Assembly (NCBI RefSeq): GCF_019042655.1
Contig: NZ_JAHPZO010000003.1
Coordinates: 310,001-374,000 of the forward strand
Direction of reading: 5' to 3'
Source of the DNA: Planococcus sp. CP5-4_YE
GTDB taxonomy: Bacteria; Bacillota; Bacilli; Bacillales_A; Planococcaceae
Length of the DNA: 64,000 nt
Part shown: in pieces, positions 45,443 through 54,473 of the stretch
Position numbering within the stretch: the stretch's first letter is position 1
How the letters are laid out: each line of letters begins with the position of its first letter
The notes under the pieces: generated by a model
Database searches by the model: none
Seen by the model: the letters and a program-made list of their open reading frames with translations, nothing else
Told to the model about the DNA's origin: nothing
Made by a program: the position numbers and the translations under genes

Positions 45443-46146
45443 AGATCCCTGTAATGGAAGTCTTCGGTCCCACAATCCAAGGCGAAGGCATGGTCATGGG
45501 ACAGAAGACGATGTTTGTCCGGACCGCTGGCTGTGATTATTCCTGTTCATGGTGCGATTCCAAATTTACTTGGGATGGCACGGGAAAAAGTACTGCGATG
45601 ACCGCAGATGACATTGTCCTACAGCTCGAGGAGCTCGGAAAAGACGCCTTTTCACATGTCACCATTTCAGGAGGCAACCCGGCACTTCACAAAGGCATCA
45701 CGGAACTGGTCGCCTTATGCCAAGAAAAAGGCTGGCGCACAGCTGTTGAAACGCAAGGCAGCATCTGGCAAGACTGGCTATCGGAGATTGATGAAGTCAC
45801 CGTCTCTCCGAAACCCCCGAGCTCGGGCATGATTTTGGACTACTCTAAGCTGGATGCCATGCTCGGCAAGCTATCATCAGCTCAAGCCAGCTTGAAAGTC
45901 GTCGTTTTTGACGAAGCCGATTTCTTTTTCGCGGAACAGTTGCACCTGCGTTATCCGTTATTCCCATTCTTTTTGCAAGTCGGCAATGACGATACCCAGA
46001 CGACAGAAGACGAAAAGCTGGTTCAACATTTGCTCGGGCGGTATCAATGGCTGATCGACAGGCATTTGGTTTCCGCCCCCCTTAACGACGCAAAAGTGCT
46101 GCCGCAACTCCATACACTGTTATGGGGCAATAAGCGCGGCGTATAA
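45439..46146 (+). CDS. queE: 7-carboxy-7-deazaguanine synthase QueE
   Basis: 235 residues, radical SAM. The CDYSCSWC iron-sulfur motif (C-x3-C-x2-C) near 32, with QGEGMVMG before it. Converts CPH4 to CDG. Its ATG overlaps the queD stop (ATGA). Last of the operon. Confidence 0.96.
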   Translation: MKIPVMEVFGPTIQGEGMVMGQKTMFVRTAGCDYSCSWCDSKFTWDGTGKSTAMTADDIVLQLEELGKDAFSHVTISGGNPALHKGITELVALCQEKGWRTAVETQGSIWQDWLSEIDEVTVSPKPPSSGMILDYSKLDAMLGKLSSAQASLKVVVFDEADFFFAEQLHLRYPLFPFFLQVGNDDTQTTEDEKLVQHLLGRYQWLIDRHLVSAPLNDAKVLPQLHTLLWGNKRGV

Positions 46147-46154
46147 ATAGCATC

Positions 46155-46198
46155 AAAAAACCGGCCATCCTCCAATAATTAAGGGGGGCCGGTTTTTA
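46155..46198 (+). terminator. Terminator of queCDE
   Basis: AAAACCGGCC and GGCCGGTTTTT arms around a loop of about 20 bases, then T-run. Just past queE. Confidence 0.85.
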
Positions 46199-46224
46199 CT
46201 TTAGTGTGAGCCACACTCAAGGAA

Positions 46225-46554
46225 TCAGGCTTTTTTCACAAACTGCGATTTCAGCTGCATCGCGCCGAAGCCATCGATCTTGCAATCGATATTATGGTCT
46301 CCGTCAACGAGCCGGATGCTTTTGACTTTCGTGCCGATTTTCAAAGTATTGGAACTGCCTTTCACTTTCAAATCCTTAATGACTGTGACAGCGTCCCCGT
46401 CCTGCAAAACATTTCCGACGGCATCGCGCACCGCTTCCTCTTGCAGTTGTTCAGCCGGGTTCCATTCATGTGCACATTCCGGACAGACCACCATTCCTGC
46501 ATCTTCATACGTATACTCACAACCGCATTTCGGGCAATTCGGCAACTCCATCAT
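46225..46554 (-). CDS. PhnA/YjdM-like zinc-ribbon protein
   Basis: 109 residues. N-terminal zinc ribbon CPKC and CPEC (residues 7-25), then a KOW-like domain with [17 protein letters not shown] near 52 and [17 protein letters not shown] near 80. Named for E. coli PhnA, which was once linked to phosphonates; actual role is unclear. It ends opposite the que operon. Confidence 0.85.
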   Translation of the reverse strand: MMELPNCPKCGCEYTYEDAGMVVCPECAHEWNPAEQLQEEAVRDAVGNVLQDGDAVTVIKDLKVKGSSNTLKIGTKVKSIRLVDGDHNIDCKIDGFGAMQLKSQFVKKA

Positions 46555-46648
46555 CTATCTACTCATCTCCTATAATTCACGATGCTTTATTAGGCATCGA
46601 CAGATGTTCTTAGTATACCAAATCACCGCAAGGCGCAAGGGACAATTT

Positions 46649-47068
46649 TCATTTGACTACAAGTACAGGGCATTCTGCATGATTGACAACTTTATGGCTA
46701 ACGCTGCCAAGCATCACTTCACGGATCGGCGACAACCCGCGACTGCCGATGACAACAAGATCATATGCCCTTTCCTTGGTCATCTTAACGATGGCCGGGC
46801 CTGGTATACCATGCAACACTTCAATTTGGTGAAATACTTTTTCCCTGTCGAGCATTTCAACAACTGGCTGAATTTTTTTCTTTCTGGCCAAATCGAATTC
46901 CATCGCTGATGCGTCGTGAATCACTTCATTCTCATCTTCCTTATAATCCGATACATAGACGACCGTCACTTCCGACCCGTCGGCCAAACTAGCGATCTTC
47001 ACTGCTTCTTTAGCTGCACGAATGGAATTTTCCGAACCGTCAACGGCCAATAAGATGTTCTGATACAT
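46649..47068 (-). CDS. Universal stress protein (UspA family), second copy
   Basis: 139 residues. Starts ILLAVDGSENSIRAAKEA and ends with the G-2x-G-9x-G-S ATP-binding motif (GSRGLSPIREVMLGS near 113). AAAGGAG precedes the ATG. Not closely paired with the Usp gene at 42.7 kb. Role inferred from the family: nucleotide-dependent stress survival. Confidence 0.92.
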   Translation of the reverse strand: MYQNILLAVDGSENSIRAAKEAVKIASLADGSEVTVVYVSDYKEDENEVIHDASAMEFDLARKKKIQPVVEMLDREKVFHQIEVLHGIPGPAIVKMTKERAYDLVVIGSRGLSPIREVMLGSVSHKVVNHAECPVLVVK

Positions 47069-47157
47069 ACTCCCACTCCTTTCAAGCTAATCGTTCTCTT
47101 GCCTCTTTACGCTATTCGCCGTTTGCTTGAAAGTTCCTGCCTTTTTCCAGAAACGGA

Positions 47158-47189
47158 AAAACCGGCCCTATCCGAATAGGGCCGGCTGA
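47158..47189 (-). terminator. Terminator of ytxK
   Basis: Minus strand: CCGGCCCTAT and ATAGGGCCGG around TCGG-like centre, then TTTTTCC. Directly past the methyltransferase stop. Confidence 0.9.
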
Positions 47190-47191
47190 TT

Positions 47192-48115
47192 TCATGATTT
47201 GTTTTCTTTGAACCATCCATTGACTTGCGTGAAGAATTTCGCCATCGTTTCTGGCTTCGACATATTCGGGACGCGTGCAAGGAGCACTTCTTTTGGTGCT
47301 TTCAAGCCGTCCTGTTTCTTCTGTAAAACCAAAATGGCCTTGGCATGCTGGGCATTTTTGAAGATGTTCTCCGGCAGCTCCATCACGGCTTGGATATGCG
47401 CCTGTTGTTTGAGGAAACTGTGCAATTGCCCGGCAAGCGGCGACTCGAAAATGTTCCGTGGAATGACAAAGAACAAATAGCCACCTTCTTTTGTATGCTT
47501 CAAGGACTGCTCGATGAACAGGTGATGGGCATAGGACATGCCTTCTTCCGCTTTCAACTCATAATTCGAGGCAGTTGCTTCGTCCGGATAATAACCGACC
47601 GGCAAATCAGAAACGACGCAATCGACTGGATCGATCAACAACGGCTGCAAGGCATCCTGCAGATAAAACGTCACTGGCTGCTCGATCAAATTGCCGATAT
47701 TCGAAGCCAGGCGGATCAACAAATCATCCAGTTCGACAGCTGTCCCGCTCATGCGGCCGTCTAAATAATTCATCACCGTAAATAGCAAATTGCCTGTGCC
47801 CGCAGCCGGGTCCAGGACAGTCGCCTGTTGTTCCTTGACGAATAGCTCCACCAGATAACCAATCAATAAGCCGAGAGCATCCGGCGTCATTTGATGATGG
47901 GGCTGAACATGCTCTTTCATGCCTTTCAAAATTGACAGCTGCAGCGCTTTTCGCATATCTTCTTTTGTTGCGCCTTCTGCGATAATCAATTGCCCGTCCA
48001 GCCAGCGCTCCGTCGTCGTGAGTAAACTTTCTAAATAGGAACTGTCTTCCTGTTTTTGGATTGACACAGTTTCATTGTCAATCGCCGTAAAAATACTTTC
48101 CATAGATGAATTCAT
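47192..48115 (-). CDS. ytxK: Class I SAM-dependent methyltransferase (YtxK, N6-adenine MTase-like)
   Basis: 307 residues. SAM site DPAAGTGNLLF near 101 and a DLPVGYYP motif near 168 that stands for the catalytic D/N-PP-F/Y loop of N6-adenine methyltransferases in altered form. The family looks like a type I restriction HsdM relative but no HsdR/HsdS lies nearby. Conserved next to tpx in Bacillales, perhaps with a competence-related or housekeeping function. Confidence 0.85.
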   Translation of the reverse strand: MNSSMESIFTAIDNETVSIQKQEDSSYLESLLTTTERWLDGQLIIAEGATKEDMRKALQLSILKGMKEHVQPHHQMTPDALGLLIGYLVELFVKEQQATVLDPAAGTGNLLFTVMNYLDGRMSGTAVELDDLLIRLASNIGNLIEQPVTFYLQDALQPLLIDPVDCVVSDLPVGYYPDEATASNYELKAEEGMSYAHHLFIEQSLKHTKEGGYLFFVIPRNIFESPLAGQLHSFLKQQAHIQAVMELPENIFKNAQHAKAILVLQKKQDGLKAPKEVLLARVPNMSKPETMAKFFTQVNGWFKENKS

Positions 48116-48131
48116 AAATCTCCGTCCTCAA

Positions 48132-48166
48132 TAAGGAAACCCACTCGGCTAGAGTGGGTTTCTTGG
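48132..48166 (-). terminator. Terminator of tpx
   Basis: Minus strand: AAACCCACTC with GAGTGGGTTT, 10-bp stem around TAGCC, then TCCTTATT. Weak T-run. Just past the tpx stop. Confidence 0.75.
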
Positions 48167-48168
48167 TA

Positions 48169-48675
48169 TTAGTTTGTCAGTTTCTTAACTGCTTCGAGTG
48201 CTTTGTCGTAATCAGGGTGATCGGTGCCTTCTGACACATATTCCACGTATGCCACTTTGCCGTCTTTATCGACTACAAAAATGGAACGTGCCAACAAGCG
48301 CAGTTCTTGCATCGTCAAGCCGTAAGCTTCACCAAACGACAAGTCGCGGTGATCGGACAATGTTGTAATTGAATCTACACCGTTGATTTCTGTCCAGCGC
48401 TTCTGCGCGAATGGCAAGTCACAGGAAACCGTAAGTACTTCGACGTCTTCTCCGAGTGATGCCGCTTCTTCGCTAAAGCGTTTCGTCTGATCAGAACATA
48501 CTCCTGTATCAAGCGATGGCACGACACTAACCAATAGCACTTTGCCTTTGAAATCCTCCAAAGACTTCGGTTCCAGGCTGTTCGATAGCGCCGTGAAATC
48601 CGGTGCCTGATCGCCCACTTTCACTTCATTGCCTGGCAATGTTACAGGGTTTTGCTTGAATGTGATTTGTACCAA
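48169..48675 (-). CDS. tpx: Thiol peroxidase (TTG start)
   Basis: 168 residues, atypical two-Cys peroxiredoxin. Peroxidatic Cys in SLDTGVCSDQT near 60, resolving Cys in VSCDLPFAQKRW near 94. Reduces lipid and organic hydroperoxides via thioredoxin. TTG 48675 is used: GGGAGGCG upstream, and it gives the family opening xITFK. It lies beside ytxK as in B. subtilis. Confidence 0.94.
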   Translation of the reverse strand: MVQITFKQNPVTLPGNEVKVGDQAPDFTALSNSLEPKSLEDFKGKVLLVSVVPSLDTGVCSDQTKRFSEEAASLGEDVEVLTVSCDLPFAQKRWTEINGVDSITTLSDHRDLSFGEAYGLTMQELRLLARSIFVVDKDGKVAYVEYVSEGTDHPDYDKALEAVKKLTN

Positions 48676-48711
48676 ATTGCAACGCCTCCCTTTCAGATTA
48701 CCTTCATCATA

Positions 48712-49281
48712 CTAAATGCTTTCACTCTCTTGCAACTGAGACCCTTCCAGCCGTTTCCTCGCCATCTGCTGTTTCCGGTAGGATTCCTCGTGAACCACTG
48801 TCGTATCCGCAATAAAATCATGCACGCCTTGCTTCAATGGCGTAAAGCCGACAATCCAGTATAAAGGCAAGATCGTCACCGATATGAAGCGGCCGATCCA
48901 TTCGCGGAACAGTAAAGTAGACCAGGATAAACGCTCTGTTTTCAATGAAACCACGCGCAGGCCGAAAATCATCTTGCCGACCGTTTGCGCGAAAAACTTG
49001 GTCATCAAGACAAAATAGCCGTAAAAGACAATTGCTGTCAAGATCGCATAAGGGGCGTACCATGCCGTCTCAGCCGTCTCCCACCCAAAGAGCGCAAACA
49101 GTGGGCGGATTAAAATAGAAGAAACTGCTGAAATGACCAAGATATCCATCAAATACGCCCAAAAGCGCATCCAGAAACCAGCCGGCTTGCGTTCATAAAA
49201 AAGGATTCTATCGTTTTCCGGCCGGACCGGCGGAGTTGCAGCCGCTCGCTCCGCCGCATCATTATTGACGTGATCAGTCAT
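48712..49281 (-). CDS. RDD-family membrane protein (YteJ)
   Basis: 189 residues with three membrane helices (about 44-66, 78-98, 128-150) and the RDD layout: GFWMRFWAYLMDILVISAV near 35 with the first R and D, and TVGKMIFGLRVVS near 105. GGTGGAG precedes the ATG. It follows sppA by 14 bases; SppA-YteJ is a known pair in B. subtilis, where YteJ inhibits SppA. Same role is inferred. Confidence 0.85.
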   Translation of the reverse strand: MTDHVNNDAAERAAATPPVRPENDRILFYERKPAGFWMRFWAYLMDILVISAVSSILIRPLFALFGWETAETAWYAPYAILTAIVFYGYFVLMTKFFAQTVGKMIFGLRVVSLKTERLSWSTLLFREWIGRFISVTILPLYWIVGFTPLKQGVHDFIADTTVVHEESYRKQQMARKRLEGSQLQESESI

Positions 49282-49295
49282 GCTTCTCCACCTCC

Positions 49296-50309
49296 TTAAT
49301 TTTCACCGTATAGATACATCATGCGCGGGCCACTATTTTGGGACAGCATATCCGAGATGAACTTCGTTTCCATATCCATGCCGAAGAATGATCCAGCCTT
49401 CATTGCGAACAAGGAAGACCAATCATCACCGGCACCGTATTCGAAAACTTGACCATCCGCTAGATCGAAATCGTCGCGCATCGCCTGGATGACATCTTCT
49501 GCAAAACCAAAATCATCCGCCAGGTTCGCTTCAACTGCTTGGCGTCCATTCATGATGCGCCCGTCCGCGTATTCCTTCACTTCCGCTTCGGTCATATCGC
49601 GTCCTTCTTCGATGACATCAACGAATTCTTCATAAGAACTATCAAGCATCTCTTGTAAAAGGGCACGTTCATCATCAGTCATTTCACGTGTCGGGCTCAA
49701 GATGTCTTTGTATGGGCCTGATTTGATGGTGACAAAATCTACGCCGTAGCGCTCTGCCAACTCACCATAATTGACGCTTTGCATGATTACGCCGATCGAA
49801 CCTGTCAAAGTTTCTTCGCTGACGAAAATCTTTTCAGCCGGAGCGGCAATATAATAACCGCCTGATGCAGCCATTGCACCCATCGAAACATACAACGGCT
49901 TTCCGGTTTCCTCTTGGATTTCCTTAATCTTATCGTGGATCTGAGCAGACTCAACGACCCCTCCACCAGGGGAGTTGACTTGCAAGACAACACCTTTGAC
50001 GCTGCTGTCTTCCTTAACTGCTTGCAATTGCTCCATGAACAAATCATGGTTATAGCCAGCAGCGGCAAACAAGGAAGAATCCCCTGTGTCTTGAATCGCT
50101 CCGTCGACATTCAATACGGCAATCCGATTGGACGCATCGCCGGATTCCACCACTTGTTCATTTAAAGCTGTCTGTTCCATTCCTGTCCAATCGTCAAAGC
50201 CTGAAGTGAAATCCGACTGCAGCACTGAAAAGGCCGAGTTAATGACCAGTGATATCCCCAGCAATGCGGCAGCAGCCACTAAAGCAATCCATCGTTTTGT
50301 GTTCATCAT
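49296..50309 (-). CDS. sppA: Signal peptide peptidase SppA
   Basis: 337 residues. N-terminal membrane anchor (about 7-27), then the S49 protease domain. The serine nucleophile is in ETLTGSIGVIMQ near 170 and the catalytic lysine in KSGPYKDILSP near 200-ish. Degrades leftover signal peptides in the membrane. It precedes its presumed inhibitor YteJ. GGAGG precedes the ATG. Confidence 0.93.
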   Translation of the reverse strand: MMNTKRWIALVAAAALLGISLVINSAFSVLQSDFTSGFDDWTGMEQTALNEQVVESGDASNRIAVLNVDGAIQDTGDSSLFAAAGYNHDLFMEQLQAVKEDSSVKGVVLQVNSPGGGVVESAQIHDKIKEIQEETGKPLYVSMGAMAASGGYYIAAPAEKIFVSEETLTGSIGVIMQSVNYGELAERYGVDFVTIKSGPYKDILSPTREMTDDERALLQEMLDSSYEEFVDVIEEGRDMTEAEVKEYADGRIMNGRQAVEANLADDFGFAEDVIQAMRDDFDLADGQVFEYGAGDDWSSLFAMKAGSFFGMDMETKFISDMLSQNSGPRMMYLYGEN

Positions 50310-50367
50310 GTTTCAGTTCCCTCCTTAAGTATTCCTTTTAACTATACGCAATAGCATTCAAAATGTT

Positions 50368-51300
50368 TCATTTTCCGCTAAATTCAGCCCTAACTAAATG
50401 GCGATTTTTTCTTGTCCGCCTCGCCTCAACGATTTTCGAGCCGGTGAACAAGATCAAGGCACTCCAGATGAACGAAAAGGAAATGACAGATATCAAGCCA
50501 AATTTCTCACCGTAAAGGAAGACGCCGATCAACAGCATCAGGCTTGGGGCAATATATTGAAGGAAGCCGATCATGTACAGTGGAATCAACGGTGCACCCA
50601 TGGCGAATAATAACAGCGGCACCGCCGTCAGAAATCCACTGAGGACGACGAGCAGATCGGTCGACACCCCGCTATGCAGAAATGCTGCGCGGTCGATTGA
50701 AAACAAATAGACGTAGTAAGCGGTCGCAAACGGCAGCACAAACATCGTCTCAATCGCGAGTCCCCTAAGTGCGTTTAATCGGATGGTCTTTTTGATCAAT
50801 CCGTAAAATGCAAAGCTAAATGCCATGCCGAGAGCCAGCCAAGGCAGCGTCCCATAGGAAATCGTGATGACCGAGACGCCGATTGCGGCAAGAACGAACG
50901 CAATTTTAACTGCAGGCGACAGTTTCTCCTTTAAAAAGAACGAACCGAGCAGTACCGAAATCAACGGATTGATGTAATAACCGAGGCTCGTTTCAACGAT
51001 TCGGTCGTTGGTCACAGCATAAATATAAAAAAACCAGTTGGCGGAGATGAGGAAGGAAGCAAGCATAAGAAGAAAGAAGGTTTTCTTCGACTTCCATAAA
51101 GACTTTATATCATCCATAAAGCGCTTGCCGCCCCCTGTCAGCACAATAAAGCCAAGCGTCAGCCAAAACGCCCAAAAAATACGCCCCGCCAATAACTCAT
51201 CAGCGGGCACATGGTCGACTTGCTTCCAGAATATCGGGAGAAATCCCCAAATCGTATAAGTTAAAATCGTCAGCAATGTTCCTTTTTTTTCTTCAGTCAT
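50368..51300 (-). CDS. rarD: EamA/RarD-type transporter
   Basis: 310 residues with ten hydrophobic helices; the opening KKGTLLTILTYTIWGFLPIFWKQ is typical of RarD. It belongs to the drug/metabolite exporter superfamily; substrate unknown. The start is uncertain: ATG 51300 gives the family opening; in-frame alternatives upstream lack good ribosome binding sites. Stands alone, with a short gap to sppA. Confidence 0.85.
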   Translation of the reverse strand: MTEEKKGTLLTILTYTIWGFLPIFWKQVDHVPADELLAGRIFWAFWLTLGFIVLTGGGKRFMDDIKSLWKSKKTFFLLMLASFLISANWFFYIYAVTNDRIVETSLGYYINPLISVLLGSFFLKEKLSPAVKIAFVLAAIGVSVITISYGTLPWLALGMAFSFAFYGLIKKTIRLNALRGLAIETMFVLPFATAYYVYLFSIDRAAFLHSGVSTDLLVVLSGFLTAVPLLLFAMGAPLIPLYMIGFLQYIAPSLMLLIGVFLYGEKFGLISVISFSFIWSALILFTGSKIVEARRTRKNRHLVRAEFSGK

Positions 51301-51388
51301 CTTCGCATCGCGCACCATTCTTAAAATATTTTTATTCACGAAATAATAGACCCATTATATGCCTGGCCTATTGGAAAGTAAATACAGC

Positions 51389-51417
51389 AAAAGCCCCCGA
51401 TACATACGGAGGCTTTT
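51389..51417 (-). terminator. Terminator of the acyl-CoA synthetase gene
   Basis: AAAGCC-CCG with CGG-GGCTTTT arms around ATACATA; T-run on the minus strand is TTTTGC. Just past the synthetase stop. Confidence 0.7.
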
Positions 51418-51427
51418 GGCTAAAATA

Positions 51428-53002
51428 TTATTTTTTTGCGTTTTCGGCTTGCCGCAGTTCGACGCGGCGAATCTTGCCGGATGCGGTTTTCGGCAACTCG
51501 CTGCGGAACTCGACCGCGCGCGGATATTTATAGGGCGCGGTCAATTCCTTTACATGGTTTTGGAGTTCCGCAATAAGCTCTTCTCCGCCTTCACGCCCTT
51601 CAGTCAAGACGACGAATGCTTTTACGATCGTCCCGCGGATTTCGTCTGGCGAACCAACGACGGCACATTCTTGCACGGCAGGATGCTTGACGAGTGCATC
51701 TTCCACTTCGAACGGCCCGATTGTGTAGCCTGAGGAAATGATAATGTCATCGCCGCGGCCTTCAAACCAGAAAAATCCGTCTTCGTCTTTTGACGCTTTG
51801 TCGCCCGTCACATAATAATCACCGCGGAACTGCATTTGCGTCCGCTCGGCGTCTTTGAAATATTCCTTGAACAGAGCCGGCGTCTCGATGTGCACAGCGA
51901 TGTCCCCGACTTCTCCAACTCTACAAGGCTCGCCATTGTCGTCGATGATTTCCACCCGGTTGCCTGGCGTCGGTTTACCCATCGAGCCTGTACGCCCATC
52001 TGTACCTTTCATCGTGCCGACAAGTAAAGTGTTTTCAGTCTGCCCATAGCCGTCGCGCACGTCCAAATCGAAATGCTTGCGGAACACATCGATCACTTCG
52101 GCATTCAAGGGCTCACCGGCCGACACGGCACTGTGAAGCACGCTTAAATCGTATTTTGCCAAATCTTGCTGTTTCGCCATCAGGCGGTATTCTGTCGGCG
52201 TGCAGCACAGCACATTGATTTTCCGCTGTTCCAGCAACTCCAAATATAGTGCAGGGTCGAATTTGCCGTTGTAGACAAATGCCGTCGCTCCGCTCCCGAG
52301 CGTGGCGAGAAACGGGCTCCAAATCCATTTTTGCCAGCCCGGGCTCGCCGTTGCCCAAACTAAATCGCCTTTTTTTGCACCAAGCCAATGCTCTGCTGAA
52401 GTGCGCAAATGCGCGTAAGCCCAGCCGTGGCTGTGGACGACGCCTTTTGGGTTGCCGGTTGTCCCCGACGTATAGGACAGAAACGCCATATCGTTATTCT
52501 TGGTTGGTGCCGCATCGTAACGATCAGAGGCCGAAGCCATTTCGTTCGTCAACGAAATCCATGAATCCGATCCTTGGCCGATGACGAAATTCGTCAGCCC
52601 CTCCATTTCTGCGACTCCCTCGAATTGGCTCAGAAATGGTTCATACGCGATGACCGCTTTGGCTTCGCTATGGTTCAGGCGGTAAGAAATGTCTTTCGCC
52701 CGCAGCATTTCCGAACTTGGAATGACCACGAGTCCTGCTTTCAATGCCCCTGTGTACATTACATAGGCTTCGATGAGGCGAGGCACCATGACCAATACCA
52801 CATCGCCTTTTTTCAGCCCTGCCGCTTCGAAACTGTTCGCTGCACGGTTCGCCTGTTGGATTAATTCATCATATGTAAGTTCTTTCTTTTCCCCTTTGTC
52901 GTTTTCCCAAATGATCGCTTTGCGCCCATCTCCTGTTGCAAAACGTTCGAATTCCTCCACCAAATTATAGTTTTCAGGTGCCAACAATTGTTCGCGTTTC
53001 AT
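51428..53002 (-). CDS. Acyl-CoA synthetase (MbcS/YtcI type)
   Basis: 524 residues, ANL superfamily. AMP-binding motif SYTSGTTGNPKGV near 178, RDGYGQTENTL near 318, YVTGDKASKD near 397 and catalytic Lys in LPKTASGKIRRVELR near 505. It activates carboxylic acids to acyl-CoA; the closest B. subtilis counterpart by context is YtcI. AAGGGGAG precedes the ATG. Probably medium- or branched-chain; exact substrate unclear. Confidence 0.85.
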   Translation of the reverse strand: MKREQLLAPENYNLVEEFERFATGDGRKAIIWENDKGEKKELTYDELIQQANRAANSFEAAGLKKGDVVLVMVPRLIEAYVMYTGALKAGLVVIPSSEMLRAKDISYRLNHSEAKAVIAYEPFLSQFEGVAEMEGLTNFVIGQGSDSWISLTNEMASASDRYDAAPTKNNDMAFLSYTSGTTGNPKGVVHSHGWAYAHLRTSAEHWLGAKKGDLVWATASPGWQKWIWSPFLATLGSGATAFVYNGKFDPALYLELLEQRKINVLCCTPTEYRLMAKQQDLAKYDLSVLHSAVSAGEPLNAEVIDVFRKHFDLDVRDGYGQTENTLLVGTMKGTDGRTGSMGKPTPGNRVEIIDDNGEPCRVGEVGDIAVHIETPALFKEYFKDAERTQMQFRGDYYVTGDKASKDEDGFFWFEGRGDDIIISSGYTIGPFEVEDALVKHPAVQECAVVGSPDEIRGTIVKAFVVLTEGREGGEELIAELQNHVKELTAPYKYPRAVEFRSELPKTASGKIRRVELRQAENAKK

Positions 53003-53212
53003 TCCAATCTCCCCTTTGCCAATGAACTGATATTATTCTTATATTATTATACAATAAATATTTAATTATTCAAAATAATTATTTAAAACAATCAAACCTT
53101 AAATCTTAAGGATTTTCTAGCTCCCCCCCTTTGACTTCATTCATTTCCTTCCAAAACCAATATCAATATTTCAAGTGATTGTTCTAATAGAATAACGAAT
53201 TAATGTCACAAC
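53003..53212. other. AT-rich intergenic region with promoter for the acyl-CoA synthetase gene
   Basis: Very AT-rich around 53030-53110. On the minus strand TTTGAA, 17 bases, then TATAAT makes a good promoter about 50 bases before the ATG. No gene or other structure is visible. Confidence 0.5.
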
Positions 53213-53257
53213 AAAAGCCCAACCAAGAACAGAAAGCTTGTTCTTGGCTGGGCTTTT
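53213..53257 (-). terminator. Terminator of thiI
   Basis: Minus strand: AAAAGCCCAxCCAAGAAC with GTTCTTGGxTGGGCTTTT, 17-bp stem with one mismatch, then T-run. Confidence 0.9.
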
Positions 53258-53270
53258 CGAATGCATAGGA

Positions 53271-54473
53271 TTACAGCAAGTCTTCGAAACTTTGTTGTTT
53301 ATTTCTTGGGAATTCGATGATCTCGCGTTCTGCTACAGCTCGATCGATCATTTCGTCGAACGATACAAAGCTCTCGTAATGCTCCACTTTATCCGTTTTC
53401 GGTTTCGTTTTCGGGTTGGCCGGCGTGAAGATTGTGCAGCAATCCTCAAATGGCCGAATGGAAATATCGTATGTGCCGATTGCTTGCGCCGTTTCAATGA
53501 TTTCAAGTTTGTCCTGCGCAATCAACGGGCGCAAAATTGGCGTCGTCGTCACGGCGTTGATCGCCTGAAGGCTTTCGAGCGTCTGGCTGGCGACTTGGCC
53601 GAGGCTTTCACCGGTGATAATCGCTTTCGCATCGGTTTTTGCGCGCACAGCATCTGCTATGCGCATCATCATGCGGCGGGTAGATGTCATGGTGATATTA
53701 TCCGGTACTTGTTTATGGACTTCTTGCTGGATTTCGGTGAACGGAATGATGTGTAAGGTGACTGGGGAGCCGAAGCCGCTCAATTTCTCCGCGAGATCGA
53801 GCACTTTCTCTTTAGCGCGCTCGGTCGTAAACGGCGGGCTGAAGAAATGAATCAGTTCAAGCCGTACGCCCCGCTTAAGCATTTGATATCCAGCTACCGG
53901 GCTGTCAATGCCGCCTGACAGCATCAAGAGAGCCCTGCCGCCAGCGCCAATCGGTAAGCCGGCTGCGCCTTGGATCGTTTCAGCCATCATATAAGCGGCG
54001 TCTTGGCGGATTTCGACATTCAAGTCGATGTCGGGGTTTTTCATCGCGACTGACAGTTCGGGCGTGTTGCCGAGTACATAACCGCCGATTGTGCGCATGA
54101 TCTCCGGTTTTTCGTAAGGAAATTCCTTGTTTGGCCGTTTAACGGAAACTTTAAAGCTCTTGTCCGCTGTGTCCATCTTACTGACAATCGACAAAGCGGT
54201 ATGCTTCATATCATCCAATTCCAGGCTGGTCTGTGTTACAGGGCTGAACGACTGGATACCGAATACATATGACAGGCGAGACAAAATATCTTCCATGCCT
54301 TGTTCATCGTCGCAGAACAGGAACATCCGGTCACGTTCTGCTTTGATGCGCAATGTCGGCGTGCCTGCGAATAAAGTTTGGATATTATTGCGGAGCCGTG
54401 AGATGAATGCTTTTCGATTGCGGCCTTTTGTCGATAGCTCGCCGTAGCGGATAAGAATTTGGTTGGTTTTCAT
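53271..54473 (-). CDS. thiI: tRNA 4-thiouridine synthase ThiI
   Basis: 400 residues. NFLD and THUMP domains (about 1-165), PP-loop LSGGIDSPVAG near 184. It transfers sulfur to U8 of tRNA. The rhodanese domain of E. coli ThiI is absent, as normal in Firmicutes, where NifZ supplies the persulfide. Its start overlaps the nifZ stop (ATGA), so the sulfur donor and acceptor are co-made. Confidence 0.96.
   Translation of the reverse strand: MKTNQILIRYGELSTKGRNRKAFISRLRNNIQTLFAGTPTLRIKAERDRMFLFCDDEQGMEDILSRLSYVFGIQSFSPVTQTSLELDDMKHTALSIVSKMDTADKSFKVSVKRPNKEFPYEKPEIMRTIGGYVLGNTPELSVAMKNPDIDLNVEIRQDAAYMMAETIQGAAGLPIGAGGRALLMLSGGIDSPVAGYQMLKRGVRLELIHFFSPPFTTERAKEKVLDLAEKLSGFGSPVTLHIIPFTEIQQEVHKQVPDNITMTSTRRMMMRIADAVRAKTDAKAIITGESLGQVASQTLESLQAINAVTTTPILRPLIAQDKLEIIETAQAIGTYDISIRPFEDCCTIFTPANPKTKPKTDKVEHYESFVSFDEMIDRAVAEREIIEFPRNKQQSFEDLL

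Noticed and set aside
47192-48115. A restriction-modification system at the YtxK methyltransferase
   Set aside because: No endonuclease or specificity gene adjoins; the gene is in the conserved ytxK-tpx setting.
53271-54473. ThiI truncated because it lacks a rhodanese domain
   Set aside because: Normal in Firmicutes; NifZ next door supplies the sulfur.
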